NCBI GenBank assembly: GCA_947646735.1 | Contig: CANTFK010000994.1 | Coordinates: 124,001-188,000 of the forward strand | Length of the DNA stretch: 64,000 bases | Direction: 5' to 3' | Source: Peronospora farinosa | Taxonomy: Eukaryota; Oomycota; Peronosporomycetes; Peronosporales; Peronosporaceae | Part shown: piece by piece, positions 32,835 through 42,650 of the stretch | How positions within the stretch are numbered: the first letter of the stretch is position 1 | Layout: the number at the start of each line of letters is the position of its first letter | The notes under the pieces: model-generated | What the model was told of the DNA's origin: nothing | The model's database searches: none | What the model saw: only the letters and a program-made list of their open reading frames with translations | Program-made: the position numbers and the translations under genes

Positions 32835-34064
32835 ATGGATGGGGACTTGAAACCGTGGCGTTTGTATGGTCTTGAAGGTGCTGTCGAATTCGAGCCACTG
32901 GAGGTCATGAAGGACCTTTTCACGCGATACCGTACAGTGAGAGGCAAGGCGACGAACAACGCATATACCGACGATGCGTTGCAGAGGTCTTGGTGTGCCT
33001 TCATCAGGCGCTGGAACGCGAGCCGACGTGAAGGAACGTCCTTCACGTCCTGGCTATACGGTCGCGAGGGAACGCGTGATAGACACGCTATTGGCGACCT
33101 GCGCCGGCGCATCTGTCGTATGACTTGTGGCGAGTTTCACCTTTGTTACGTCCACATTCGTGAGGGATGTCCAGCGTGCAACGTGGGAAGATCGCGACCG
33201 GTTCGGCAGGAATGGGACGACTTGGTGTGTGCGCGAGGCATGCCCGATCATATTCGTCCATATATTGCCCGTTATGAGAGAATCCTTTCGGAGCTCCAGG
33301 TTTCCGAGCTACGGCGAGTGAGAGCGCGTCCTTACGATCGCCGACGGCATTCACGTAGCCGAGGTCGTCAACCGTATCATCCATATGCTCCCGAGCCTCG
33401 TAATAGGTCTTGGTCGCGATCACCGTCTTTCTACGGGACTCGTAGTCCTCGACCACGTCCGGGACATCTTGGAACAGCGTACTCGATGGCTCCCATGTAT
33501 CGTCCGCCGGGGAATATCCCAACCAGCGAACCCTGTAATGTTTCTCGACACGCTTCTTCATGGGCGCCGAGTTATTACTCGGCGCCTGAGGCTTGTGATC
33601 CTCGTGATCGACAATTCGGTCGACAATCCAGCGTCGCGCATCCGATGCATCTACTAAGGAAGGAGGAGCGTCACGATGGAAGACCTCTGGCGATGAGCGC
33701 CGATTCTCGCAAATGGGCGCCTGTACAGTCGAATGATGAGCTGCGCCTACTCCGCGCTGAAGCCGAGGAATCGAAGGATGCCCTATTTGATGCTCGCGAG
33801 ATGGCTGAGAGAGCTCAAGATCGTGCGGATGCTGCGACTGAGGCTGCTGAGCGGACTCGACGTGAGCAGCTGGTATTGGTTGAGCGCCTTCGTCAACTTG
33901 AGACGACTGCGTTCAGAGGACCCCAGCAGATCGAGTCTGCACGCGTTCGGTCAGGACTTGGTCCCAGTCGTCGTCAACGTCGTCGTCAAGGGATGTCGGA
34001 TTTCGAGCCGGCACAGAAGAGCGGGGAAGATTCGAAGGGAGATCCGCCGGCAGGTAAGCCTTGA
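32835..34064 (+). CDS. Antisense ORF of element A (409 aa)
   Basis: A single uninterrupted frame of 409 codons on the strand opposite to gag-pol. It starts 204 bp inside the 3' LTR and reads inward. The N-terminal third is Trp/Arg-rich (RSWCAFIRRWNASRREGTSF) with a small Cys/His cluster (CRMTCGEFHLCYVH, CPAC). The middle is Arg/Ser/Tyr-rich (RRRHSRSRGRQ, NRSWSRSPSFYG), as in RNA-binding or nuclear proteins. Residues about 300-355 form a clean coiled coil (LRLLRAEAEESKDALFDARE). The tail is basic (SRRQRRRQG). It overlaps the chromodomain frame (33088-33561) and the integrase end (33913-34064) on the other strand. In 33562-33912 the minus strand has stops, so there only the plus strand is open. 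Expression is unproven. Confidence 0.6.
   Translation: MDGDLKPWRLYGLEGAVEFEPLEVMKDLFTRYRTVRGKATNNAYTDDALQRSWCAFIRRWNASRREGTSFTSWLYGREGTRDRHAIGDLRRRICRMTCGEFHLCYVHIREGCPACNVGRSRPVRQEWDDLVCARGMPDHIRPYIARYERILSELQVSELRRVRARPYDRRRHSRSRGRQPYHPYAPEPRNRSWSRSPSFYGTRSPRPRPGHLGTAYSMAPMYRPPGNIPTSEPCNVSRHASSWAPSYYSAPEACDPRDRQFGRQSSVAHPMHLLRKEERHDGRPLAMSADSRKWAPVQSNDELRLLRAEAEESKDALFDAREMAERAQDRADAATEAAERTRREQLVLVERLRQLETTAFRGPQQIESARVRSGLGPSRRQRRRQGMSDFEPAQKSGEDSKGDPPAGKP
33088..33561 (-). pseudogene. Element A chromodomain segment
   Basis: The minus-strand frame contains YRVRWLGYSPADDTWEP, the core of a chromodomain as found at the C-terminus of chromovirus integrases, where it targets insertion to marked chromatin. 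An open tail of about 110 residues follows the domain. It is separated from the integrase frame (ending 33913) by about 350 bp with stops, so it is no longer in one polyprotein. Confidence 0.75.
33563..33586. repeat. 10-bp-stem palindrome at the chromodomain start
   Basis: Arms GGCGCCGAGT / ACTCGGCGCC with a 4-nt TATT loop, directly upstream (minus strand) of the chromodomain ATG and inside the antisense ORF. It is perfect, although surrounded by decayed sequence. Confidence 0.7.
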
Positions 34065-35388
34065 GGCGCCCAACGTAGAACGTCGAGTGCAAACGCATAT
34101 ATGTAGGTATGTCTAGCGTGTAAGCGTCACCATGCACCTTAACAACCCGAAATGGGCCAATATATCTTAGCGCTAACTTATTAGCGCCCAAATTTGTCAC
34201 TGAGGTGTTCGGTAATCCACTTGTTGATAACAATACTCTGCCACCTTCTCGAAATGTCAACACATTATTTTGACCTCTTCTGTCTGTATTCTCCTTTTGC
34301 TTATCGACTGCCACTTCTAATGCATCACGCACAAAACGCGTGATTCCTTTTCGTAATAGTAAAAATTCGGTTACTGCAGCCGAACTTACAGGCGACGTAT
34401 GTTCTTTTGGAGCAAAATTGGCAACGGAAGACGCGATGGAAAGCATCGCGTCAGGAGTCGATATGCCGTTGGCCACGAAATTACCAGTATTAGGTGCATC
34501 GGCAGCAACCTCATTTGCATCGTAATCACTCATCAATAGTTTCGGCGAAATTCCATCCGTAGATACTCCCCCACCAAGCTTGGAAACAGGGTGTTCTGAA
34601 GCTGAGAGAGCAAGCAGCGCCGGAACGCGAGGATGCCTCGCGTTGTTAACGAAAAAGGGGGTCAACCCGGTTGACGCATGGACAGCATTGTTGATTTCAA
34701 ACTCTGCAAGTGGAAGAAACGAACTCTATGACGAGAACGAGGTTGCATAACTGCGCAAGACATCTTCGAGCACTCTGTTCACACGCTCCGTTTGCCCATT
34801 CGTCTCTGGATGGGCCGCCGTAGACATAAGCAACCGCGTGCCTAATAGCTGGAATAATTCGGCCCAGAAAGCCGAAGTGAAACGCGGATCACGGTCCGAA
34901 ACAATAGATTCTGGCAAGCTGTGATGCCTAAAGATAAGATCAATGAAGATCTTCGCTGTCGTCTCCGCCGTAATGTTGGCGAAGATCGGAGCAAAATGCA
35001 CCATTTTGCTGAATCGATCCACTAGAACCAATACGCCCGTGCGTTTCTGTTCATCCGGTGGAAGGCCAAAGATAAAATCCATGCTGACCGAGCGCCAGGC
35101 TTCCGTAGCAATCGGAAGCGGACGCAATGGGGCTTGTGAAGACGGCGCAGGCTTCACACGCTGACAGGTTTCACTGGAGCGCACCCATTTCTGGATGTAT
35201 TTATACATTCGCGGCCAGAAAAATACGCGAGAATTAGCCACAAACGTCTTCTCGCGACCTAGGTGTCCGCCAGCTGGGATGTCGTGAAATTCATGAACCA
35301 ATTGGGCTCGAAGGTCGTCATCAGCAGGGATGACGACACGCAGGGAATCAAAGACGTCCATCGTGTACGTCAGCAACGAGACCGCCAA
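33913..35388 (-). pseudogene. Element A integrase (one in-frame stop)
   Basis: The frame runs from 35388 to 33913 with one TAG at 34728-34726. The zinc domain has HEFHDIPAGGHLGREKT, then SSETCQRVK, where the first Cys of the usual C-x-x-C is Ser. The catalytic core shows D (SMDFIFGLP), D (SDRDPRFTS) and E (ETNGQTERVNRVLED). The C-terminal part contains LRYIGPFRVVKVHGDAYTLD, the usual GPY/F module. It is out of frame with the upstream RT/RNase H segment, so the polyprotein is broken at about 35350-35390. Confidence 0.88.
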
Positions 35389-37303
35389 GCGCGTAACGCT
35401 TGATGTTGTCGCGTGTTAATTTTGTCAACTTCGCGGTTAAAATCTCGCTCGGGTCCCTGAGATAGTTGATGATCACTGCATAGAAGGAATCATTTGCGTA
35501 GGATTCAGCGATCTGAGTTCGGATCAAAAGCACGGGGGTCGAAATTATCGCATTAAGTCCCAGTTCAATACAACACACACAGATATCTTCGTCTTCATCA
35601 ACATACTCCGTTTGATGACCCATATCACGCCGAGGATCGTAATCAGGAAGACGGGAAAGCGCGTCAGCGAGAATGTTATTCTTGTCAGGCTTGTAATGCA
35701 CCACAAAATTATACTCGGCAAAAAATGACAACCACCGTTCCATACGCTGGGACAAGTGAGGACTCTTGACGGCGGTACGCAATGATGCGTGATCTGTGTA
35801 TATAGAAAACATCTTTTCGCCGAGCAAATATACTCTAAACTTGATTAGCGTGTAACGCATAGCCAAAAGTTCCTTGTCGTGTACCGGATAATTTTTCTCG
35901 GCAGGTTTCATCTGTCGTGATTGAAATCTCACGACGCGCTCTCGACCCTCGTCATCAAATTGCATGAGGGCACATCCTATAGCGAAATTGCTCGCGTCAC
36001 ATACGAAGTGGAATGGCTTAGAGTCGTCAGGTAACATCAGCACCGGTGCCTCGGACAAGCTCTTTTTTACGGAGTCGAAAAAAGATTGATGTTCTGCCGT
36101 CCATAACCATACTGCATCTTTCTTGAGCAAAGTCGATAATGGCTGAATTAGCTCAGCATAGTTCGTTGTATACTTATGCAAGTAATTCGCCAGACCGAGC
36201 CATTGACTTAATTCAGTTTGGTTCCTGGGCGTTGGCCAGGAACAGATCGATGAGATCTTCTCAGGATCAGCGCGGACACCTTCCTTGCTGACGTAGCGAC
36301 CGAGTACTGGAATCTCGGGAGCACAGAGGACACATCTCTTCAAATTCGCATACAATTTATTCTCGCGCATAACTTGAAACACCTGCTTCAAGTATCAAAG
36401 GTGTACATCCGTAGCGCTGAGCTTTTGCTCAGCGAGGCTGTGAGCAAAAATGTCGTCAAAGTAGCTCGGTGCAAAGTCGCGAAGTGGGCGAAGTACTTGT
36501 GTCATCATCCGATTGAACGTAGCTGGAGCATTCTTAAGACCTTGTGGCATGACTAACCACTCCCAAAGCATACCTCTTGGGGTGCTGACCGCAGTGAACG
36601 GAATGTCCCTGTCCCTCATGAGGATCTGATAGAAACCATCTGTCAGACCTTTGGCGCTGTAGATCTCGCTCCCGGACATGGCATTCAATACCATGTCTTT
36701 TCGAGGGATAGGCGTTTGAGCCGGGATAGTGGCTTCATTTAGCTTGTTGAAGGCATGCACAAGGCGCCAACCGCCGGTGGCTTTCTTCACACAGAAAGTC
36801 GGGCTCGAATGTGGCGAGATACTCTCGCGGACATGGCCAGCCTTGCGGCGACCCTCGAAAAATTCATCAATAGCGATGACTTGGTCGCGCGGTAACGGCC
36901 ACTGCCTTGTCACGCAGTATTTCGATCCTGGTACGAGATCTATCTCGTGCCGCACACCACGATCCGCCGGAATCTCAGCTAGAATTTTTTTCGGAAAAAT
37001 ATCGGCGTACTCACGGGCGATATCGTATACAGGGTTGCCCGAAGCACGAAGAGTATCCCAAGACTGTGCCGCGAAGCGTTCTTTGCGCGCTATCTTAGGC
37101 TCGGCGATCTTCGGGCAAGTATCCAGAACCTCTTCACTGGCTGCTTCGGTGGCTGAAACGATGCACACTTTCTCGATGTCGCCGGCCTTGAGGTCATGAA
37201 GGAAGTCTTTCCATAAAAGGTCTGGCAGAGATTTTATCTCTGCAGCAGTGCACGGTGGACTTGCTACCTCAATGTAGCGGCCATGCTGTGGGGATCTCTC
37301 CAC
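35348..37303 (-). pseudogene. Element A reverse transcriptase and RNase H
   Basis: One frame with a single TGA at 36397-36395 (between VHL and YLKQVFQ). RT: IDLVPGSKYCVTRQWPLP, TFCVKKATGGWRLVHAFNKLN, PQGLKNAPATFNRMM and YFDDIFAHS (motif C). Motif A reads YSAKGLTDGFYQ, where the family has an Asp just before the Leu; here it is Gly. RNase H: FHFVCDASNFAIGCALMQ, VHDKELLAMRYTLIKFRVYL, TDHASLRTAV. With motif A lost and an internal stop, the enzyme cannot be active as encoded. Confidence 0.9.
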
Positions 37304-37368
37304 ATATTCAAGCGCGCATACGGTTCCGTCACTACGGAATTAAATGCATCAGCTTTTTTACGTAAATT

Positions 37369-37806
37369 TCATCGTCTCGGTGATCGCCGTGCTCGTTTCT
37401 GGCGTGTTCTCTTGCGTCTTGAGCCCCTGCTCGAGACTGGCACGTCGCTATCACAAGAGGATGATGTGCCCCCTTCTAGACGTGGGGGCTCTTTCTCCAC
37501 CACTTCGGTCTCATGCGAATCCATAGTCCGCCCATTCTCGTCAATAAAAAGCGGGAGCTCGTCTTCGACCGCTTCACTTGTTTGCGGGAGCCCCTGCTCG
37601 ACCGCCTCGTTGAAAATCGGAAAATCCTGTTCGACCGATGTTTGTGGGTGCGGGAACCGCTTTTCGACCGCCTCGTTGTGTGGCTCCGTCAGTGTAACGG
37701 AACATACTGCGCACAGATGGCCATCGCTCTCTCTGTGTTGACTACTAGTCGTGGTGAGTTCGTTCACGATCCTGACGTGAGGCCAATCGGATGAAGCGAC
37801 CAACAA
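37369..37806 (-). pseudogene. Element A linker between protease and RT, with internal repeats
   Basis: An open frame with about four imperfect 13-residue repeats (NEAVEKRFPHPQ, NEAVEQGLPQTS, SEAVEDELPLF and a diverged one), followed by an acidic stretch and an Arg/Lys-rich end (RRKRTRQKRARRSPRR). The repeats correspond to roughly 39-nt units at 37552-37680. It is out of frame with both neighbours. No known domain. Confidence 0.5.
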
Positions 37807-37924
37807 GTTAACACTTCACTGACGTCATAACCGCTTCGTCGTTTGACGGACCGAGATAGCCAATCTATCTTCGGCTGATACCGTGACAGCCACGGTATCC
37901 CAAGTATGCAATCAAATGCATAGT

Positions 37925-38352
37925 TCATCTCTTACACCAAAAATTCGTCGTTGCCTTGGAAACCGTCGCATGTCGCACAAACGTATCATCGACACGAATA
38001 TTCAAAGTGTACGGTAAAACCACTTTTTTACGCGGGACACGTTTTGGTTGTCCATCGGCAAGTTTGACAACGATGTCACCTGGACCTTCTCGAACCGTGA
38101 CAGTCGACGGGAGAAGGGACAAACAGGATGCACGAAAGAAGTTGTTGGAAGCGCCAGAATCCAACAACGCTCGAAGTGGTCGCTTCACTCCAGCGACGAT
38201 GAGACTGATAATAATCAGTCTTGAACCATTGCGCATGGTGGTGGCATTGAAGTGGGTATGAATCACTTTGGGGATAGGAGCCCGAGCTGCCACCTGAGTA
38301 CTCGGAGCTCCATTTCTGCCAGTAGGGCGCCCCACGCCTACTGGAACCGCTC
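37925..38352 (-). CDS. Element A aspartic protease (pol start)
   Basis: After a -1 shift at the gag end, this frame reads [15 protein letters not shown] and contains the retropepsin motif [16 protein letters not shown] with the catalytic Asp intact. It also has [10 protein letters not shown] and a beta-rich remainder, stopping at 37925. The stop precedes the expected linker, so the frame is probably broken here. Confidence 0.75.
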
Positions 38353-39378
38353 TTTTTTTGGCAGGACCAACGACGATACAGCGTCTCCTCGTGAGACAGC
38401 TGTGTTCATAGTCACTGGTGCAGGTGCACGACAGACAGCCGCACGATGGCCTGTTTTACCACAGCGAAAACACTTCATCGCATTAGTATTGCGATTGTCG
38501 GGGCTTAATGATTTGCCGCGACCACGAGAGGACTCAATTGCATCAATTTCCATTGGCTCTGGGCCAGACGTCCGGGGATGTTGTGTTGCTGCGTGCAGGT
38601 ACGACGACGCGACAGTGTAATCCTCACGAAGCGCGAGGGCAAATGCCTCCTCGAGGGACTTTGGCTCAGCACGTGTGAGGCAGTAACGCGTCATGCCCTC
38701 TTGCATTCCAAAAATAAAGACATGGACTTGTGAAGCCATGTCAATTGGCTGCGTGGTAATACACGAAGCAAGATGACGTGTCTTCTGCACGTAGTCACGC
38801 ATCGACAGCTTGCCCTGTCGGAGTGAGAAGGAATCTGCACGCAAGCGAGATTCATCTTGAGGAGTCTCGAAAGCCAGTCGTAAGTCACACTGGATATCGT
38901 CCAGCGTAGGAAACGCCGACTCATCTACGACGAGCTTTCCGAGAGCCCATTCCTTGGCTTTGCCAGCAAGACGAGACAATAGGAAATTGACTTTGGCCGT
39001 CGGAGCAATAATTAATCTTGATGCTATTGCAATATCCACTTCGCGAAACCAGCGATTGAGGGGGAGACGATCCGGACCATCACCGGAGTACGTTGACGTC
39101 TCCATCTTGATAGCATCATGGTGCGAAGTGCGCGAGGGAGTCAATGCTCGCGGATTTGCTTCGGCAAGCTCGCGCACCATAAAGTCTTGGATGGCGGCAC
39201 GTTGATCATCGGACGTCGCTGTACTCAGCAGCGACATCACAATAGTTTCGCCAGACACCGCCGCGAGGCGATGTAGTGCCCGCCACTTCACCGAGGTGGG
39301 ATGTGGAAAATCAGAGTGCTCCAGCGAGACCGCTGGAGCCACCGAAGACTCGCCCATGTTCATCTCGAATCTGGTCAT
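38338..39378 (-). CDS. Gag of element A
   Basis: 346 aa, intact from ATG 39378 to TAG 38338-38340. The capsid-type gag domain includes [50 protein letters not shown] and [25 protein letters not shown] zinc knuckle [14 protein letters not shown] lies at about 302-315. The start codon is 26 bp inside the 5' LTR boundary. It ends at the slippery site that leads into pol. Confidence 0.9.
   Translation of the reverse strand: MTRFEMNMGESSVAPAVSLEHSDFPHPTSVKWRALHRLAAVSGETIVMSLLSTATSDDQRAAIQDFMVRELAEANPRALTPSRTSHHDAIKMETSTYSGDGPDRLPLNRWFREVDIAIASRLIIAPTAKVNFLLSRLAGKAKEWALGKLVVDESAFPTLDDIQCDLRLAFETPQDESRLRADSFSLRQGKLSMRDYVQKTRHLASCITTQPIDMASQVHVFIFGMQEGMTRYCLTRAEPKSLEEAFALALREDYTVASSYLHAATQHPRTSGPEPMEIDAIESSRGRGKSLSPDNRNTNAMKCFRCGKTGHRAAVCRAPAPVTMNTAVSRGDAVSSLVLPKKERFQ
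38353..38359 (-). promoter_or_regulatory. Candidate -1 ribosomal frameshift site (A7) at gag/pol
   Basis: On the minus strand gag reads CCA AAA AAA GAG in frame, that is a heptamer A-AAA-AAA four codons before the gag stop. A -1 slip opens exactly the protease frame ([12 protein letters not shown]). This matches the canonical N-NNW-WWH slippery pattern. A downstream stimulatory structure was not folded. Confidence 0.65.
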
Positions 39379-39384
39379 TGGAAG

Positions 39385-39402
39385 GACTACTAAGTGCTGC
39401 CA
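39385..39402 (-). other. Primer-binding site of element A
   Basis: Minus-strand TGGCAGCACTTAGTAGTC begins two bases inside the 5' LTR. It starts with TGG, complementary to a tRNA CCA end. A similar stretch follows the element B 5' LTR. The tRNA was not identified. Confidence 0.55.
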
Positions 39403-39404
39403 GG

Positions 39405-39723
39405 TGTAACGGGCTAAGGACCCGTTACCTATTTACACTAAAAGGGCGTTGAGGAAGCGCTCTTAATTAACTCATAAATATAACTCTGTTTTATTTTTGT
39501 TTGAGTTTTAATTCGCAATAAGTGCGAATATGTTCCCTAGCTCATGTGAACCACTCAATATGGAAGTCAATTTATTGTTGGCTAATTATTGGGTCTGGCA
39601 CCCCAATAATGAACCAATAATAAAATGACGCGCAGTATCCGCTAATCGGATACTGCCTTATGCCTACTTATGTAATTATGTATTAATCCTATAACTACTT
39701 ATGCAATAGGTAGACCCATTACA
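39405..39723 (-). repeat. 5' LTR of element A
   Basis: 319 bp partner of 32315-32630, with the same TGTAACGGGCTAAGG..ACCCATTACA ends. The right half (39540-39700) is almost identical to the other copy. Differences concentrate near 39490 and at the extreme ends. Confidence 0.9.
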
Positions 39724-40223
39724 ACACAAATTCCTACCCAGCTTAAGAATACTGGTAGTGAATGAGACGATGAAAAGTAGTAATGCGTACAATGGTCCTG
39801 CAAAACAGAGTCGAGAGCCTGTGACATGTGATGGTGGGCTGACGGAAAGTCAAGCGCCACAAGAACCAGCACAGAGCAATGAGCATTGAGCGGTTGGAAG
39901 GAGTGCGTTGTCTGATACAGCAACGACACCTGTTTTCAGGTCAAAAGTTGTGGCGACTCGAATAACGAGAATCAGACGTATTAAAGCGATCAATGGTACG
40001 TCGAAACGAGTCATCCTTTGATCATTCTCGGTCCAAGAGGACGGAGTTGTTCGAAATCGTCGAAGACAAGATTACGGAGGCATCCTCCGTTGAGGTGCTC
40101 TAACTTGTCTTGGCATCTGCCGAGGAGATAGTAAGTCTCTCGGAGATGCCGTGGGACCTATTTTGTCCGAACTAAAATGAAGGAAAGATCCACGAGATAG
40201 TCGCACCAGCTCCAGAAGAGAAC

Positions 40224-41700
40224 GTGGCGGACTGTTGCTCTTCATCCACAATGGATGAGAGCGTCGTGGATACCGACAAAAAGAAACGGCTCGCTGCTCA
40301 AAGCTGGGAAGCCTTGAAGTACATCCCGTTTTATGATGTTCTGTGGAAACACCGTGATGTGTTTCCAGCAGAAGTGCCGAGCCGCCTACCGACCGATAGG
40401 GGCATCAGGCACGATATTGACTTGGAGCGTGGCAACAAGTATTGTGTGATCAGGAAATGGCCGTTTCCGAAGGAAAAAGTCGATAACATCGATTAGTTCT
40501 TCGACAAGCGAGCCAAGGCGGGACACTTACGTGAGAGCAAGTCGCCTCACTACATCCCGACCTTCTGTGTGCGTAAAGCAACAGGTGGATGGCGCGTGGT
40601 TCACGCTTATAATAAGCTGAACACGGCCACGGTTCCAGCGCAAACGCCGATCCCGCGGATAGATGTCCATGGGAAATCTAACTATCTTTTTCGCGTTTAA
40701 TTTGAAGGATGGCTATTACCAAGCTCTTATGAGAGATACTGAGGTAGTCAAAACGGCAGTAATCACCCCAAGCGGTATGCTGTGAGAGTGGCTTGTGATG
40801 CCACAAGGGTTAAAAAATGCTTCAGCAACATTCAACCAAATAGTGGCTCATGCGATGCGTCAGATCCGTGCCTACGCCCCCCATTACTTTGACGACGTAT
40901 CCGTGCATAGTAGGGCTGAGAACAGGTTGGCGCAACAGAGTCGCACAAGCGTCATTTAGACGCTGTGCTGCAGACTCTGGATGACGCCCAATTATTCGTT
41001 AACTTGCAAAAGTGCGTCATAGGGGTCCCCGCGATACCTGTGCAGGGCTGCATCGTAGGTGCACATGGTGTATGAGCAGGCCCAGAGAAGGTAAAGGCTG
41101 TAAAGGAATGGACAGTTTCACGTCAAGTGAAGTATCTGCGCCAATTCCACGGGCTCGCTAATTACTTGCAAAAGTACAGAAAGAATTATGCGGAGCAGAC
41201 TAAGCCATTGTCTTAACTTTTGATTAAGGATGCAGAATGGACCTGGTCAAAGGGCAAGCAGATTAATTCACAATAGTAAAGCAATCTCTTGTAGAGGCAC
41301 CGGTCTTGACAGTGAAAGACGCGGATAAACTTTTTATATTCGTCTGCGATGCAAGAAATTTTTTAGTCGGCAGCGCGCTCATGCAAAAGGATGACAAAGG
41401 CGTTGACCGTGTCATATCTTATCAGTCTCGACTTTTAAAAGCCGGAGAGCTGAAATACCCTGTGCATGACAAGGAGCTACTTTCAATTAGGTATGCTCTT
41501 GTAAAGTTTCGGGTGCACCTCTTGGGCACCGAACCTTTTGTAATTTATACGGATCACGCATCACTGCGGAACGCTATAAATTCATCGCACCTCTCGCCGA
41601 GTATGGCGATATGGCTAACATTCTTCTCTAAATTTAATTTCAAAGTTGAATATAAGCCGGGTAAGTAGAATGTATTGGCTGACGCGTTATCGCGCAGACC
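40224..41700 (+). pseudogene. Element B reverse transcriptase and RNase H remnant
   Basis: Recognisable but multiply broken. RT parts: DRGIRHDIDLERGNKYC then a TAG, FFDKRAKAGHLRESKSP, TFCVRKATGGWRVVHAYNKLN, PQGLKNASATFNQIV and HYFDDVSVHS. RNase H is an open frame at 41306-41668: LFIFVCDARNFLVGSALMQ, VHDKELLSIRYALVKFRVHL and YTDHASLRNAI. More stops and frame changes than in element A indicate greater age. Confidence 0.85.
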
Positions 41701-41820
41701 AGACTTCGAAGCAAGACACCATGGTAGTGTGTCTCGTGCGAAAGCCTAAGTTGAATCGTCAACACTGGCAGCCATGAAGGCCCACCATGTGACGAGCTCA
41801 ATGTCCTCCGATATAAAGGG

Positions 41821-42650
41821 GTGTTACAGGACGAACATTGTCGCCTGCTGTTGGATCAGTTTGGTGGGCTAATAGTTACCCTTCCGTCGTACTTGATAGC
41901 AAACTTAAATCAGTTTAGTTACAGTGATGGCCTATTATGGCATCAGCTGTCACCCTGTGATCCCTTGAGAATCTATGTCCCTCATGACACAGATCTCAAG
42001 CTGATGAAATTTTACGAATGCCATGATGCGCCATCTAGTGGGCATCTGGGCCGTTAAAAGACATTCTTACGAGTACCAGAGGAATTTTGGTCGTCCTACC
42101 TATACCGTTGGGTGGCCAACTATATTGCTCTTGTTAAGAGTGTCAGCGCATAAAGCCTACACCTTCTAGCAGTGCGCCACTGAAGCCACTGCCGATTCCA
42201 ACGAATTGTTGGAAGTCGGTCAGTTTGGATTTCATGTTTTGCTTACCGCCTGACCATAACTCAACGACGGGCTCGTTGTCTTTGTAGACATACTGAGCAA
42301 GATAGTACATTAAGCACCATGTAGCTCCAAGATCTCAGAAAGAGAGGTTTCCCTTTTGTTTCTGAATCATGTGTATCGACTGCACGGGATGCCCGAGTCC
42401 ATATTATCGGATCAGAATCCGCTTTTTCCGACGGCTTTTTGACTTCATGTGTTTGAGTTGATGGAAAGCAAATTTCACATGTCAACAGCCGATCATCCCC
42501 AGAAAAATGGCCAAACGGAAACGAGCCGATTGAGTCGTGGCGGATCTATTGCATACCACAGTAGTGACTTTTAAAGAATGGAGAAAGCAATTGCCCTTTG
42601 TGAAGTTTTCAATCAATAACAGTATTCACGCCAGCCAGTACGGTTGAAAT
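41821..42650 (+). pseudogene. Element B integrase remnant
   Basis: Opens with YVPHDTDLKLMKFYECHDAPSSGHLGR, the His part of the integrase zinc domain, then a TAA. Degraded core traces follow (LPESILSDQNP-like at about 42390 and HPQKNGQTE-like at 42490) in shifting frames. No intact catalytic triad. Confidence 0.65.

Larger units (their letters stand above)
32315..39723 (-). mobile_element. Ty3/Gypsy element A (chromodomain-bearing), nested in element B
   Basis: A near-complete LTR retrotransposon of 7409 bp on the minus strand. Order on that strand: 5' LTR (39723-39405), primer-binding site, gag, protease, linker, RT/RNase H, integrase, chromodomain, polypurine tract, 3' LTR (32630-32315). 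The LTRs are about 95% identical by eye. Flanks read ACAC(T) on the left and ACACA on the right, a probable imperfect target-site duplication. Pol is interrupted by at least two stops and frameshifts, and RT lacks a catalytic Asp, so the copy looks dead. A long frame on the plus strand lies in its 3' region. Confidence 0.92.
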
